In this document: positions 1-10,872 of the stretch, piece by piece
How the letters are laid out: each line of letters begins with the position of its first letter
Numbering within the stretch: position 1 is the stretch's first letter
Assembly (NCBI GenBank): GCA_049999765.1
Contig: JBNGIQ010008253.1
Location: forward strand, 1 to 25,152
Reading direction: 5' to 3'
DNA length: 25,152 nt
Source of the DNA: Phaeoceros laevis
Lineage: Eukaryota; Anthocerotophyta; Anthocerotopsida; Notothyladales
Translations under genes and position numbers: made by a program
Notes under the pieces: model-generated
Database searches by the model: none
What the model was told of the DNA's origin: nothing
The model's input: the letters and a program-made list of their open reading frames with translations, nothing else

Positions 1-1353
1 TGCTGACGGGCCTCGTTTTCCATGAAAAGTCAGTTTGATGGCCGACTTTCAAGCCAGACGTTTCATGCCCTCCTAACGGAAGTTTCAAGAGTTTCGAAAC
101 CCCGGGCTCTCAAGAGTTAACATCCGGGCGAAACCTTTTGGTCCCTTTATGCCTTTCTCTAAAAATGTCTCGGAAACAAAAAATTTAGAAACTTTGAAAC
201 GCGTTTTTTCCGCCGAAGCAACGCGTTTCTTGCAATTAAGCAAGTTGTTTCAACTTTGAAGTACGGGAGAGAGAGATATATATATGCTTTTCGTTGTTTG
301 CAAATTGCAATTAAGCAAGTTGTTTCAACTTTGCAGTACTCTAGAGAGAGAGAGAGAAAGATATGCTTTTCCTTGTTTGCCGATGTACCTTTTAGATACA
401 AGCCGACACCTACCAGCGCTGCACCCCCTCCACAAACCCCCCACAAACCTTTTTCTACTGCGAAGACCTGCTCCCATTTTGCTTCATGAACTGCAACAAC
501 ATGCGTCGTGGACCACACGGAAGGGAAATGAAGATTGTCATAGGGTACCATCCACAATAAATGGAGACGTCTTTTCCATCGTTTGGTTTCAAGTCAGGTA
601 TTGACTGATTGGTCGTGCAAATTGATAGATCCTCTGAACTGCAACCTTCAGCATGAAGTCATGTAAAAGGGGGCAGAAGACAGAGCCTTCACAGACACTG
701 GTGGAGGCCAGCCAATCGACCTTCAGCCGCTACCATTCCTACTGAACCGGCGCTGGCAGTGGCGACGTCTTGCACACAATATATTTTACTTGAACAACTT
801 CGCCCTGCTTAGCCTTGGTCGTCTATCGTTCTAAACAAAGGTTGGGGGTCTGACATGATGTGCCCCAGCTGGAATCATCATGTGAACATCAAACAACAAA
901 CCTCAATGTGAAAGATTTTTACAACCAACAAATAGCACTGCCAACCCACATAGTCTAAGAACGGATAGAAAGAGGTGATACTCCTCAAGATAGGCTTCCA
1001 GCAAAAGACTACAACTACAACTACAAGCCGCAAGTTTATTCTATTGTAGAATTCTGAATTAACAGGTGACGGTGCAACCACCCTCACGCTGCTTCCGCAT
1101 TTGTCACTATTACCGGCGGCGATGAGAAGAAATTGCTGGAAGGCTGGAAGCAAAGCAGATTCTGGAACTTGAACGCAGTATGGCACCAGCATAAGTCGGA
1201 CCAGCACAAGTCACTGATGAATACCTGAGCCGACCAACAGTCATGATTAAGGTGGACACCAGGAAACTTGGAACCGGCTAGCTAGCTAGTGTCATCCTAA
1301 AGTTTTTGTTGTGGGCCAGGTAGCTGAAGCAGAGTCTCTCAAACATTTGGCAG
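1..1353. other. Non-coding stretch upstream of the SDR relic
   Basis: No gene was recognised on either strand. Open frames here are short, lack family similarity and are interrupted. The only structure seen is the repeated GA-rich unit at 231-385. The part nearest the dehydrogenase relic (about 600-1340) was searched by eye for its missing Rossmann glycine motif, which was not found. It may be intergenic, or a promoter or intron remnant of that relic. Confidence 0.5.
231..385. repeat. Tandem duplication of a ~75-bp GA-microsatellite unit
   Basis: The unit beginning TGCAATTAAGCAAGTTGTTT at 231 recurs at 306 with few changes, an offset of 75 bases. Each unit runs through about 25 bases ending in CAACTTTG, then a GA or GA/TA microsatellite, then ATGCTTTT and a GTTTGC box. 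The second unit ends near 381. The GA-ATGCTTTT part resembles the 5' leader of the PDF-PPR gene at 23803-23860, so this may be an interspersed family rather than a local accident. Confidence 0.8.
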
Positions 1354-2064
1354 GTTGTGGACGTGACTGACTACGCAGCCATGATATCAGTCCTGAAGGA
1401 TGTTGAAGTTGATGTCCTGGTTTGCAACGCAGGAGTGACACGTGTAGGGTACCTGGATGAAATCACTGAAGAAGATGCCCATGTTACTGTTGCCACGAAT
1501 GTCTTGGGTCTTATGTATACAGTTAGGGCAGCTCTGCCTCTGATGAAAGCGCGGAGTCAGGATGACCCTTCATCGTTTTGATAGGTTCTTTGACATCTAT
1601 GGTGAGGGATCTAACATAAATTTAACTGTCCTGAGGGCTCCCTAGGTAGTTTCTAGGTGCCATGCGCCTGCCCTTGAAATGCATGCAATGTGCCATCCTC
1701 TGCAATTGCTTTACGAGTAGTCGACTTGCACAGCTAATTCAGCCTTGATTTGCAGTTGTTGATGTATGGCCATGGTGTCTACACGGCAACCAAATATGAG
1801 GTGAGGGGTATGCGGAGTGTCTCAAGCTAGAGCTTTCTCCTTACTAGATCCGAGTAAACTTGGTGTGCCCCGGATTTGTTGCGACTCCATTTCTGGATGA
1901 AGGTCAGGCCATGCATATGGATGGATCCCCATTTTTGTGTTCAAATGCACGCACAAATTCAGACTACATAGGTCTCCAGTTTCACAGTACTAATGACGGC
2001 TGGCATTTGACAGAACTTGTGCAGCTGAGAAGGACGCGGAAGTGACCAAACAAATGGCAGTGAT
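1354..2064 (+). pseudogene. Decayed short-chain dehydrogenase, 3-ketodihydrosphingosine reductase-like
   Basis: Conserved short-chain dehydrogenase/reductase blocks appear in order. VDVLVCNAGV carries the NAG motif (about 1414-1443), TNVLG follows, then LIGSLTSM, then YTATK, the catalytic YxxxK (about 1783-1797), then IRVNLVCPGFVATPF (about 1848-1892). The pieces are not translatable as one protein. There is a frame change near 1572-1579, a second near 1807, and an in-frame TAG at 1845-1847 between SPY and IRV. A splice donor at 1602 and acceptor at 1755 join in phase, so one ancestral intron survives. The N-terminal cofactor-binding glycine motif is missing, and the 3' part degrades after about 1905, with only weak traces to 2064. 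The nearest family guess rests on the wording around NAG, RAALPLMK and the YNIRV-like block. Wild-type members act at the ER in sphingoid base synthesis; this copy should be inactive. Confidence 0.72.
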
Positions 2065-2642
2065 CAGTTAGTCTATGTGGACTACCTGAATGCTGCGACA
2101 AGGCCAGAACACTAATTGTCTCTGTTTTCCAAGTACTTGTGGCAACGTACCTTTGCAGCCTCTTTGCACGTCAGCACATCCCTTCTTCAACCTAGACAAG
2201 GGCTCGTTCATCCAATACAATTTCCTGTCGTTGCTCTGCTCAACACAGTACGCTGAAGACCGTGCGACTCCAAAGTCAGTTCAGAACTGTGGAAGAAAAG
2301 GGTTAGAAGGAACACAGAAGCAGGGACAAGGGAATAGCAATGCACAGTTTGGAGAAATACCTTTTCAAAACAGCCTGAGCAGCGATTTGCATAGGGCTGC
2401 TGCAAGATGAGCAGCTCCTTCCAATTCACAGGTATGGTGTTACTGCAATTGTTATTTAGCAGACAAAGTGTCTGGTTCACAAGACTACCTGTATCAATCC
2501 GGTACGATTCCGGCAAATGATAGGTCGCTTTTCACCTTTTGATTTGTAGGCTGTTGCTGTGCTCGTACACCCACATATCTTGCACAATTCATATGGTTGT
2601 CCCCTCGGCTGTCCTATTTAGAGCACACGGAGTAGCCAATTT

Positions 2643-3246
2643 CTAGCTGTGGGGTTCACACAACTCAACTTCCTTCTCCTCATCAAATATTTCCAGCAAA
2701 GATGAGTACAGATTGGGCAGATGTCCTTCCTTATTCATTTTCGGGAGTAGCTGTTCTAGCCTAGCATAGATACCTTCACTCGATGCATCTTGTCCCCAGC
2801 AAGAAACGTCTGCACCACCCCACCCATGTCAGTCCACCAGCTCTGACCTGGCTTCTCCCATCCCCCCAGATTCTTTCTCCTTGCCTGCATCTCCGTTGCG
2901 TCCAACTGGTTAGCTGCGAGTCCACCCAAGTAGGCTTGTGCAGATTGTTTAGCCACAGCGCGAACTTGGACTCCTTGTGTTTAAAATCAGGATACCGGGG
3001 AGTCGGCTTCCTCCATCTGTTGTCCCACCACTGTGTTGGATCTGCAAACAACTGTTTCCTCAAGATCTCCTCCAGCTCTTCGGCAGGCACTGTTTCCTGT
3101 CCACCGAATGCATGACTGTATGCAAGCACTCTTCCAAGGGATTCAACGCCAATTTCAGGTACTAGTCCTTGCATACACTGCCTCAGAGCGGGGATTGGTG
3201 GCAAGAAAGAGCTGAATGCAGAGCAATTCAATCCAGCGGCCATCAT
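2643..3246 (-). pseudogene. PDF-motif / PPR-DYW tail relic
   Basis: Read on the minus strand from ATG at 3246, the frame contains LFADPTQWWDNR, then PDFKHK, ALWL and KPTWVDSQL (about 3065-2914). This is the PDF motif of organellar single-stranded DNA-binding OSB proteins. In the next frame, starting where the PDF motif ends, the sequence continues EMQARRKN, EKPGQSWWTDMGG and LAGDKMH (about 2895-2790), the PG box that opens the E+/DYW region of plant PPR proteins. After one more frame change near 2777 it reads IYARLEQLLPKMNKEGH and DEEKEVELCEPHS, then TAG at 2643-2645, ending just where a DYW domain would show its HSE zinc site. No PPR repeat lies between the two parts. The simplest reading is a PDF-PPR-DYW gene that lost its middle by deletion and then gathered two frameshifts. 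Confidence 0.75.
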
Positions 3247-3636
3247 CAAGAGCTATCAGGTTCACACTGTCTTTCTGGCCTGCAGAATTCGTTTCCCCTG
3301 TGCCCCTGCCTACGTCGACGGCGCAACCAAAAGGTTGGGATCTTCCCGGCCTGCTCCCCGGCTTGAAGTGCTAGCAAATTGGCATCACAAGCATCGGCCG
3401 TGGCGAGAAAAGCATACGGACTCTCCGGCCTCGTGGATTAGTGGCGCCTCTAACTGTGTTACAACCTGTTTGCATGTAAATAAGGAACCGGTACGCCGAA
3501 AGTTCTGTTTGAAATAGTAGATAGCGTGTTTCTAGGTTGTCTTTCAATTTGAAGGTGTCCAGGATGCTTGAGACGAGCTTCAAACAGGTCCATGAGGTGT
3601 AGATGTAAGGTGGGGTGAACCAGGTGCATTTCCATC
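3247..3636. other. Intergenic region, IQUB-like promoter and 5' leader
   Basis: This lies between the divergently placed PDF-PPR relic and the IQUB-like start codon at 3637. No coding similarity was found. It should hold the promoter and leader of the IQUB-like gene, but no convincing TATA box was seen. Confidence 0.4.
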
Positions 3637-6600
3637 ATGGCTGAGTCAAGTGAGCCCAAGGAAGCACCAGCGACAGTGCAAGCCGGAGGGTCGGCAGGCA
3701 TGGACGGAGGCGCAGAAATCCAGCCTGAGGGTCGATCGCCCATGGATTGCCTGGTGAACATAAAGGATCCAAAGGGTGGCACCAGAGCCTTCCAATTTAC
3801 CCACCGAACCACCATATTTGATGCATTAAGGCAAGGCATCAGTGCCGCCCTCAATGTCCCACTCAGTGCAATTCACCTCAACTTCGAAGGACAGCTTACC
3901 CTCGGCGCAACCGTGGACGGTGTGGACGAGGATGGGAGTAACAGTCGAGACGGAGACGACACAGGTGGTGGAGCAAGTCAGTCCGAGCCTGCCGGGAAGG
4001 GACTTCAGGACTCTGGGGTCACCCAGGATGGATCGGGGGCCTCCATTGCTGCAGGCAACGACGGCAAACAGGCAACAAGCGATGCTGATGGAGGTGGAGG
4101 TTCAAAAGCCTCAACAGCATCAGGAATAGAATCAGAAGCAGCAAAAGGCGAGGGAGATGGCACAGAAACAGGGAACAAATTAGGCTCAGAAGCAGGGAAC
4201 AAAAGCGGTTCAGGAACAGGAAACGCTCAGGTAGAGGGTGTGTTGCAGACAGGAAAGAACCTCGGTTCAGACACAGGGAAAGGTCAGGGCGAGAGAGGAT
4301 TGGATACCGGCAAGGATAGCACACTTGGACAACAAGGAGCAGGTGCGGGATCCACGCAACCATCAGCAGCGGTTACGGGCACTGAAGGGGCACAAGGGGC
4401 CAAGCTTGGGGGAGGGGATGGCGGTTCTGCTCTCAAGCTGCAAGAAGCAGCCAATGCAGCAGCACGGGGGAGCGGCTCGAAGTCAGGTGCTTCAAGTGGT
4501 GGAGATTCCAAGTCAGGCGTTTCCAGCGCTCGGTCGAGTCGAGCCGATTCCAAGTCCGGTGGTTCAACTAGTCGAGGAAGCAAGTCAGGAGGTGCCAAGG
4601 TCCACTTAGGTGCTGAACTTTCACTGGCTGCAACCCCTCCCCCTCAGCCAGGACTAGGGTCTGACAAGAAAGCTCTTCCCGATCAGGAGAACCAAAAAAC
4701 AAGTGCCCGAAGTACGGAACCATCTCCAGGCCGCGAAGGAGCACTCAAAGACCTCAGACAACAGCTCGGTTCTGGCCTCCAGCCATCTCCGGGGGCTGGC
4801 CAGGGGCCATCCACGGGCCTCCGTTCTCGCAGGGGGTCTGCACTATACCCTCAGGCAACTCCCGGCCAAAACAACCTAGTTGGAGAAGAAGACAAGCTCG
4901 CCTGCTTCGTCCAGATTCAAGCTGTAGGAGATGATAGCACGGGCAAAAAAATCCAGTTCACGCACCGCGGCTCCATCAGCGATGCTCTCAAGCAAGGACT
5001 TAGCGCGGCTCTGGAGGTGCCGAAGGAGGACATTTCTCTCAAATTTGACGGGGAGGCTGTACCAGAGGAGGATGTGGAGCGCATGGAGGGCAGAGAGGGT
5101 GACAGTACTACCACCAAGAGCCGCAGTTCTTCGGGCTCTGGCGGAAGCTTACGACCCCGCTCCTCGAGAGGCCATGTTGGTGGCAGCACAGACGGAATGG
5201 ATGACGACCTAAGGTTGGATACCGGGCAGCTTTGGAACAACGAGTACTCGGATGGCTCAGATGTAGAAGACGAGTGGAGGAAACAAAGAACATACTCGCA
5301 CCTAAACTGGCTTTGGTCGTTGGGTTCCATGGACAACCCCGATCACATAAGATGTTTGCTGCGACTTGCAAGAGACAAGGAACATGTAACATGTGATTTT
5401 GGACCTCTTCCTCAATGGATATTGGACGACAGGCGACCAGAGCATTACGGTCCTGGTGGTCAATTTTTGGAATATGGTGATGGGCATTTTGGGGCACCAT
5501 TTGGAGAAAGCCAGCTTGTTATAGCAGAGTATTTGAAGAAAGCTAGTGCTGGTAAACTTGCTGCGAAGCTGATCGACAAGAGCACCGCCAAGGGAGTTGC
5601 CAAGGCAGCTGAAAAATCAGAGAAAGAATTAGCACAAGAAGATTGTAAATCAAAAGCTCTCATAGTTAGAATCCACAAAGGAGCAGGGGAGTTTGTGGCT
5701 AGATGTGTAAACATTGACAGACATGATGAAGGACCCCCTCGATATCTTGGTGGATATAGGGACAAACGAAATGGTAAGGTCTCAAAGTCGAAGTCTTCTT
5801 ATTGACACATGTTATATTTGTGATAATTGTCCAACTTGTTGTATTCATGGAGTGCAGTTGTCATGTTTGCAGTATTATGTTCCCTGGTACAAATCACTAA
5901 TAGCTTAGTGGGAGGACAGGAGCGATATTTCTCAACAGAGAACAGCAAACCATGGATGAAAAACCACAACCCAGTGAGGTGGTGAAGTTCACAAGAGCCA
6001 CGCAAAAGTATGAGATGAAGAGGAACTTCCAAAACACGATACGAGAATCATATACTCAAATGGACCGCAGGGATGTGTTGTTAAATCATTGTTTTGACAT
6101 TGTGAGAATTCCTGGAAATTACAAAGATTCTGTATGGTGGGAGTGGAATCGTAATAGAGCAGCTGTTATTATACAAAGATATACTCGTCGACTTATTGCC
6201 AAACATTTAGCAATCCAAATGAGGAAAGACAAGGAAAAGATGCTAGAGGTAACATGCCAACAGATTTCCATAATATTGTCTTCAACAAATGCTGTGAGAC
6301 CAAGTGAATCATTCTTGGTGGAAGTTTGCTAACTTGTTTTAGATCATTTTATGAATGGAAGTTCTTCACAGAACAAGAAAGGCTAGAAAGAGAAGATGCA
6401 AAAAAAGCATTGAAACATGAGATAGAACGTCGTATGCAACCTGAAACACTTGCTGATTTTGACATATTATATTCCGAATTAGAAGCATGGCGGTATCAGG
6501 TATGTTAATATCTATATGCTGGTTGTTTTCTTTGTGCATTTTCAATTAGGATTTTTTGACAAGTGCGAACTACTGACTTGAATAGGAAGTGAAAAAGATT

Positions 6601-7518
6601 CATATGTTGAAGCTCGAGAAAGAAGAGCAGATAAAAGCAATGCAAGATCTTTTGTACAAAGTAAGCAACAAAAAAAAGTGGCTATAGAAACAACACATTG
6701 AATGTCCAACTCTAAATCCTTTCTACAATACTTTTGTAGGAAACCAAGCTCCTTCAAAAGATAACAAAAATGAAAAGGTCTGCATCTGATAAAATTAATA
6801 AGACCTATATAGCAAAAAAATTAACAAAAATGAGCACATCAAAATTGTGGGAGCTTACAAATGGGGGTGTGGTGCATGTAACCACTCCAAGTACATCTCG
6901 AGCTTCTGACTTAATGCATGTGAGTACATTTATCATACTCTACTCTTTTATCTTTGAAACATACTTAAATAACCTCAAGCATCATATCTACTACCGGTTA
7001 TAGCTAAAAGTATCATTTTCAACAATCAATTTAATTGCTTTCAACATTTGTGCAAATAGTCTTACAATATTTTCTCTCTTCATCTTGTTGTATATGTACA
7101 GCTGTATTTTGCTTTAGCCAAAGATATCTCATCTGTGGATGAGAGAATGGGAGTTCTTGGATACATAAAATGGACTGTCCAAGAACATTCAAGTGATCTT
7201 TGTAAAGAAATATTGATGCTTATTGAAAGAGAAGCAAACTTCATGTACAGAGGTCGGCCGCTGAAATCACTTTCAGCTTTGCGCCAAAGAATTCTCAATC
7301 TGTTTCTAATGGTAAGCTCACAGATTTAAAAGGCTAATTTCAAGTGCTTAATTTTGACCACAACTTCCTGATATAATGTATGTGTGCAGTTCATAGAAAC
7401 TCCAATTTTTAACCCGGAAGCATCTATGTTCCAATATGTGCACACTGACTTCGACGGTGCAAATTTGCAATCACCTACTAGGAGAAATAGGCCAGGTCCC
7501 ATAGAAATATCCACTTAA
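3637..7518 (+). CDS. IQUB: IQUB-like flagellar radial-spoke protein with two ubiquitin-like domains
   Basis: Predicted exons are 3637-5773, 5920-6248, 6362-6499, 6586-6660, 6740-6919, 7102-7311 and 7390-7518, giving about 1065 residues. Exon 1 encodes a ubiquitin-like fold (residues about 35-92), a Gly/Ser/Lys-rich linker of about 320 residues, and a second ubiquitin-like fold (about 419-477). The IQUB signature follows: LGGYRDKRNG, KFTRATQ, an IQ motif (AAVIIQRYTRR), ERRMQPETLADFDILYSELEAW, DERMGVLGYIKWTVQEH and FIETPIFNPEA. Known IQUB (FAP253 in algae) is an adaptor of radial spoke 1 in motile cilia, so a role in sperm flagella is inferred. Animal IQUB, as recalled, ends in a Cys-rich segment that is absent here. 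The exon 2/3 junction is uncertain: the strongest acceptor (6342) is out of frame and the in-frame one (6361) is weak. A possible polyadenylation signal, AATAAA, overlaps the stop at 7518-7523. Confidence 0.85.
4141..4620 (+). repeat. Low-complexity Gly/Ser/Lys linker coding repeats
   Basis: This part of exon 1 of the IQUB-like gene encodes short degenerate repeats, first of the type GNKLGSEAGNKSGSGTGN and later GSKSG / DSKSG / GSTSRGSKSGG. It is the disordered linker between the two ubiquitin-like domains. It should vary between species and contributes most of the extra length compared with animal IQUB. Confidence 0.75.
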
Positions 7519-7928
7519 ATAAAATCAGAAAATGTTCAGCACTTTGGGGCTTCGGCACTTGGCGTACGACTGGCCATTTGGCAAATTGGGCAACGCGGGT
7601 GTCATGTAACGTGGGACATCGTGTCTACAATTGAAGCCCTCAAGCCGTTTGGACGACTCCTCACACTGCACGAGTGTTCAATTTCCGCATGCTTTTCAAA
7701 GAAAACACGCACTGATTACAAGAGGCACAAAGGAAATCCCATTCTAATCTCTTTCTCTCTTTCAAGAATATCCTCAACTTAGGACAAAGCCCTAGATGTG
7801 CTCGGATGATCCAGGCTGGAGCCCCAAGACCGCCCGAGCCGGGATGATCCGGGCATCAGAGGTTTCTCTTCTACAGTCCTGTCGAAGTACATGCAGCAGC
7901 CCATCCATCAGTACAGCCCAAGTACATC

Positions 7929-9031
7929 TCAACCACCATGCTTCGGACCATCAGTGAAAACGATCTTGTCGGCCAGCTGGGCGCCCCTTGACTTTGCAAA
8001 ATACAGGCCCATGTAGTGCGTTACATCCTATGCAAAGCAAGAGGACGAGTGAGTCAAATGAGTCCAAAACTTGGACGTCTGCGCCTTACGCCACTGAGAT
8101 TTTGCAAGACTCACCTGTGGATGTGGCATTGCGCCCAAAGACTTTGCCACGGGAGCAGGCAGGTCAAATGTTGCGCAGCCTTCAGTATAAACAATAACCT
8201 CCTCCAAGGGTTCCAAAATGCCATGATTTCTGGCTGAAAGGGCAGTCACCACAAAGTCCATGACGCAGATGTCTGTGCAAACCCCTACCACGAGCATCTG
8301 GGAACACACCAGGGGAAATCATTATCACTTCCTTCCTATCAAATGCATTATCAACCTCCAGGCAATTAGAAGATTTGGAGGCAGAAGCGCTTACAAGCTC
8401 AACGTGGTTTCGCTTCACCCAATCCACCACCACGTTGGATCCATCTTTCTGTATGCCGCCAACGAAGCCATTGATGCAGTCCTTCCGCATCAGTATCGTG
8501 TTTTTATCTTTTTCCAACCAGGTGAGATCTGCACACGACAGCCACACTGTAAGCAGTGGATAATCCCGGCTTTCGAGAAAGGAGCGCTGCAGACCTAGGA
8601 ATTTGCGCTAACCTGAAACGAGGTTCTCCTCGCCGGTTCCTACGATACAGTGTGGAGGATAAGGAGGCTCGGGTCTGTCAGGTGTGTGCGTGTCCAGGAA
8701 GCAAAGAATAGGCCATCCTCTTGCACTGAATTGCTTGGTCAACTTTACAGTCTCATCCACCATCTTGGAAATTTGCTTGTTGGGCGCTGTGGGTGCCTGG
8801 ATTCAACACAACAACAGTCATGATGAATTCGTCAACTGGTTGCCACTGCTGGAAGCCGCAACCACCTCAATCCGAAAACCAGCGTACCAGGTTGCCACAT
8901 CCTACTGTACAGAAACCGTTCACTTCGTCCACCACCACAAGGCCAACGATCTTCTTGGAAGGCAGCTTCAGCACCTCGAAGTGCAGCGGAAGCTGTGACT
9001 GCAGCTGCGGCAAGAGCTTGTCTGCCCCCAT
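7929..9031 (-). CDS. NIC: Nicotinamidase (isochorismatase family), five exons
   Basis: Exons on the minus strand are 9031-8888, 8796-8613, 8528-8395, 8297-8115 and 8027-7929. All introns are 84-97 bp, GT-AG and phase-consistent, giving 247 residues, close to Arabidopsis NIC proteins (about 240-245). The start is ATG at 9031. The catalytic triad is complete: Asp35 in VVVDEVNGF, Lys125 in LMRKDC and Cys165 in GVCTDICV. Metal ligands fit Asp83, His85 (LDTHTPD) and His97 (PPYPPHC). Other plant NIC landmarks are KDGSNVVVDWV, LSARNHGILEPLEEVIVY and GCATFDLP. The enzyme converts nicotinamide to nicotinic acid in the NAD salvage pathway and is normally soluble. The gene is convergent with the IQUB-like gene, and no lesion was seen. 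The recognition is strong; only exact splice sites are inferred. Confidence 0.93.
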
Positions 9032-9450
9032 CCGGACGCCAAACCGTTGGCCCCCCGCTCCTCAAAAGAGAGATATCCTACGAAGATTCACGTGTTGGAC
9101 TAGGGGCAAGGCCACGCCAGGCGGTGCATCCTTCATGAATCGACCGGCAGTTTCTGATCTGCTCACAACATGCGCACACCAAAGAAGGACGAGGCCCTGT
9201 TCGGAGCTGTTGCATGCGTAATGACCTTTTGGTCAATTGAGTTTCAACCTTCTGCCTTCCGGGAAGGGAGCGGTACCAGTAACGTGACAGTTCACCTTGA
9301 GACTTATGCTACTTGTCGCTCTTTATAGATGGACAGATGTCGGTCGAGTAAGCGAAAGCACAAAGTTGAAATGGAGAGGTAACACACCATCCATTCCTTG
9401 GAGTGGCTGATAGAAGCAAAGTATCTAAAACCACCTCCTACACAACCGTC
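9032..9450. other. Nicotinamidase promoter / F-box 3' flank
   Basis: This gap separates the nicotinamidase start from the stop of the F-box gene; both genes lie on the minus strand. No further coding similarity was found. It holds one TATA-like site, listed separately, and presumably the 3' untranslated region of the F-box gene. Confidence 0.4.
9321..9329 (-). promoter_or_regulatory. Candidate TATA box of the nicotinamidase gene
   Basis: The minus strand reads TCTATAAAG here, about 290 bases upstream of the nicotinamidase ATG. The match to plant TATA boxes is good, but the distance implies a long leader. It is a motif match only. Confidence 0.3.
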
Positions 9451-10872
9451 TCATGGATTAGCGAAGGCCTTCTCAACTGAATCCAACCTGGGTTGGAATC
9501 CATACAAAGAAGGCATTCGGTAGATGCGGTCTAAAGCAGCCTTCTCTGCTGCCCTCTCTTCTACGTGGAAAGGGCAGTCCGGGAGTCTGCGCAATGATTT
9601 CGAGCGGAAATCATAAGCTAGGGCAGCTACACTCCCGTACAGGTTTATCCACATCACGTCATTGGAGCCAACAAAGTTGAAAACTCCTCTGTCAGTTGGA
9701 TAACCTAGAAGCGCTGTGTATATATCCGAAGAGATGCTGTCAACCTGCTGCCACATGTTGTCCTGATGTTCCCATATAGAGATGCTTGTTCCATGAGGAC
9801 CTTCCACTTCCGCTACCAAGAAGACTCCAGCTTGCATGCCAACTAGATTGCAAGATACAGACATTGGAACTTCAGCTTCAGGGAACTCACGTACAAGAGT
9901 GAGTTGAGGAATCCCAAAACATGACCACGAGTCCTCACTAAAGGTGTAGGATATCACATAATTCAAGCCTGTCCCAGGCTCATGCTGAGTTGCAAGCCAG
10001 TATATGGAACCGTTGCAAAAAGCATGGCCTCCCTCTACCCTAGCTTGGTAGACTTGTGTTGATGTTCTCCAGCTATTCTCTGCCGAATCATAAATATCAG
10101 CTGTGATGACATAGTGCAGAATATCGGAGTCCGAGTCTGCACTGTCATAATCCAGACTTGAGACAACTTCACAGGTCTCCAAAAGAGGATTGTAGACCCT
10201 GTGATTGACGACAACAATCACATATGACTTTCTGTCTTCTGCGTATACCATTGACATTGCAGCCTGGAAAACAGAATTCGGAGGATCCGGCAGCACGATC
10301 CACGTCCTGGTGAAAGGATTGACAACCAGAATCGCAGGTGCAGTAGGACCTTGGAACGCGTCCAACATACAGCAAACAAGCCCTCGAGCACAAGCCACCG
10401 AGGAAAACCGATATCCGGGAACAAAATCCAGTGGCAGTAAGCTCCATTTACTTGCAACCAGGGTGCCCGGATCACCCGGGCGCCTCTCAAACTGCTCCAC
10501 AAACTTCAGGAACCCTGGCGCGGTGGCAAGATGAGATGCATTTTCCTCCAAAAGCTTCTCATCTGACAAAACTGCTTTCCACAGTTTGCAGACTAAGCGC
10601 ATTCTACAGATGCTCTGCACAGGGAGCCAGACGAGGACTTTGTTCAGCAGATCTTCCGGGAGGCAGCTCCATACGCTCTGACATAGCTGGACCCGATCCA
10701 GATCCTCTCCATCCTCAGACCCGTCCAGCAGCAGAAGAACTCTATCTTTCAAAGGAGGCGGCAGGTTTTGCACCGACTCCGCCACGGAGATGTCGGAGGA
10801 GCCGTCAAGGTCGGCATCACCTTCTCCGTAGAAATAGTAATCACTCTCCTCATCACCAGCATCGTCGTCCAT
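9451..10872 (-). CDS. F-box protein with C-terminal F-box-associated/kelch-like region
   Basis: This is a single-exon frame of 473 residues from ATG at 10872. The frame stays open slightly further upstream, but only with a non-ATG codon. The N-terminus is very acidic (residues 1-30). The F-box is at about 68-108: WSCLPEDLLNKVLVWLPV followed by RMRLVCKLWKAVL, matching the pattern LPxxLLxxxLxxLP...RxxxVCKxW. The rest looks like the beta-propeller-type region of plant F-box proteins such as the UFO/At5g15710 type, with ILVVNPFTRTWIVLP, NGSIYWLAT and ALAYDFRSKSLRRLP as blade-like strands. Such proteins bind SKP1 through the F-box and present targets to an SCF ubiquitin ligase. The target is unknown and no subfamily name is safe. 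No frameshift or missing key residue was seen. Confidence 0.85.
   Translation of the reverse strand: MDDDAGDEESDYYFYGEGDADLDGSSDISVAESVQNLPPPLKDRVLLLLDGSEDGEDLDRVQLCQSVWSCLPEDLLNKVLVWLPVQSICRMRLVCKLWKAVLSDEKLLEENASHLATAPGFLKFVEQFERRPGDPGTLVASKWSLLPLDFVPGYRFSSVACARGLVCCMLDAFQGPTAPAILVVNPFTRTWIVLPDPPNSVFQAAMSMVYAEDRKSYVIVVVNHRVYNPLLETCEVVSSLDYDSADSDSDILHYVITADIYDSAENSWRTSTQVYQARVEGGHAFCNGSIYWLATQHEPGTGLNYVISYTFSEDSWSCFGIPQLTLVREFPEAEVPMSVSCNLVGMQAGVFLVAEVEGPHGTSISIWEHQDNMWQQVDSISSDIYTALLGYPTDRGVFNFVGSNDVMWINLYGSVAALAYDFRSKSLRRLPDCPFHVEERAAEKAALDRIYRMPSLYGFQPRLDSVEKAFANP

Noticed and set aside
159-557. 132-codon minus-strand frame
   Set aside because: It crosses the GA-repeat duplication, which itself explains its internally repeated peptide; no family similarity.
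2090-2516. Open frames on both strands after the SDR relic
   Set aside because: No recognisable domain. A weak hydrophobic stretch near 2130-2190 could be the lost membrane tail of the dehydrogenase but cannot be shown.
8028-8547. Two separate minus-strand frames as small proteins
   Set aside because: They are exons 3 and 4 of nicotinamidase read into neighbouring introns.
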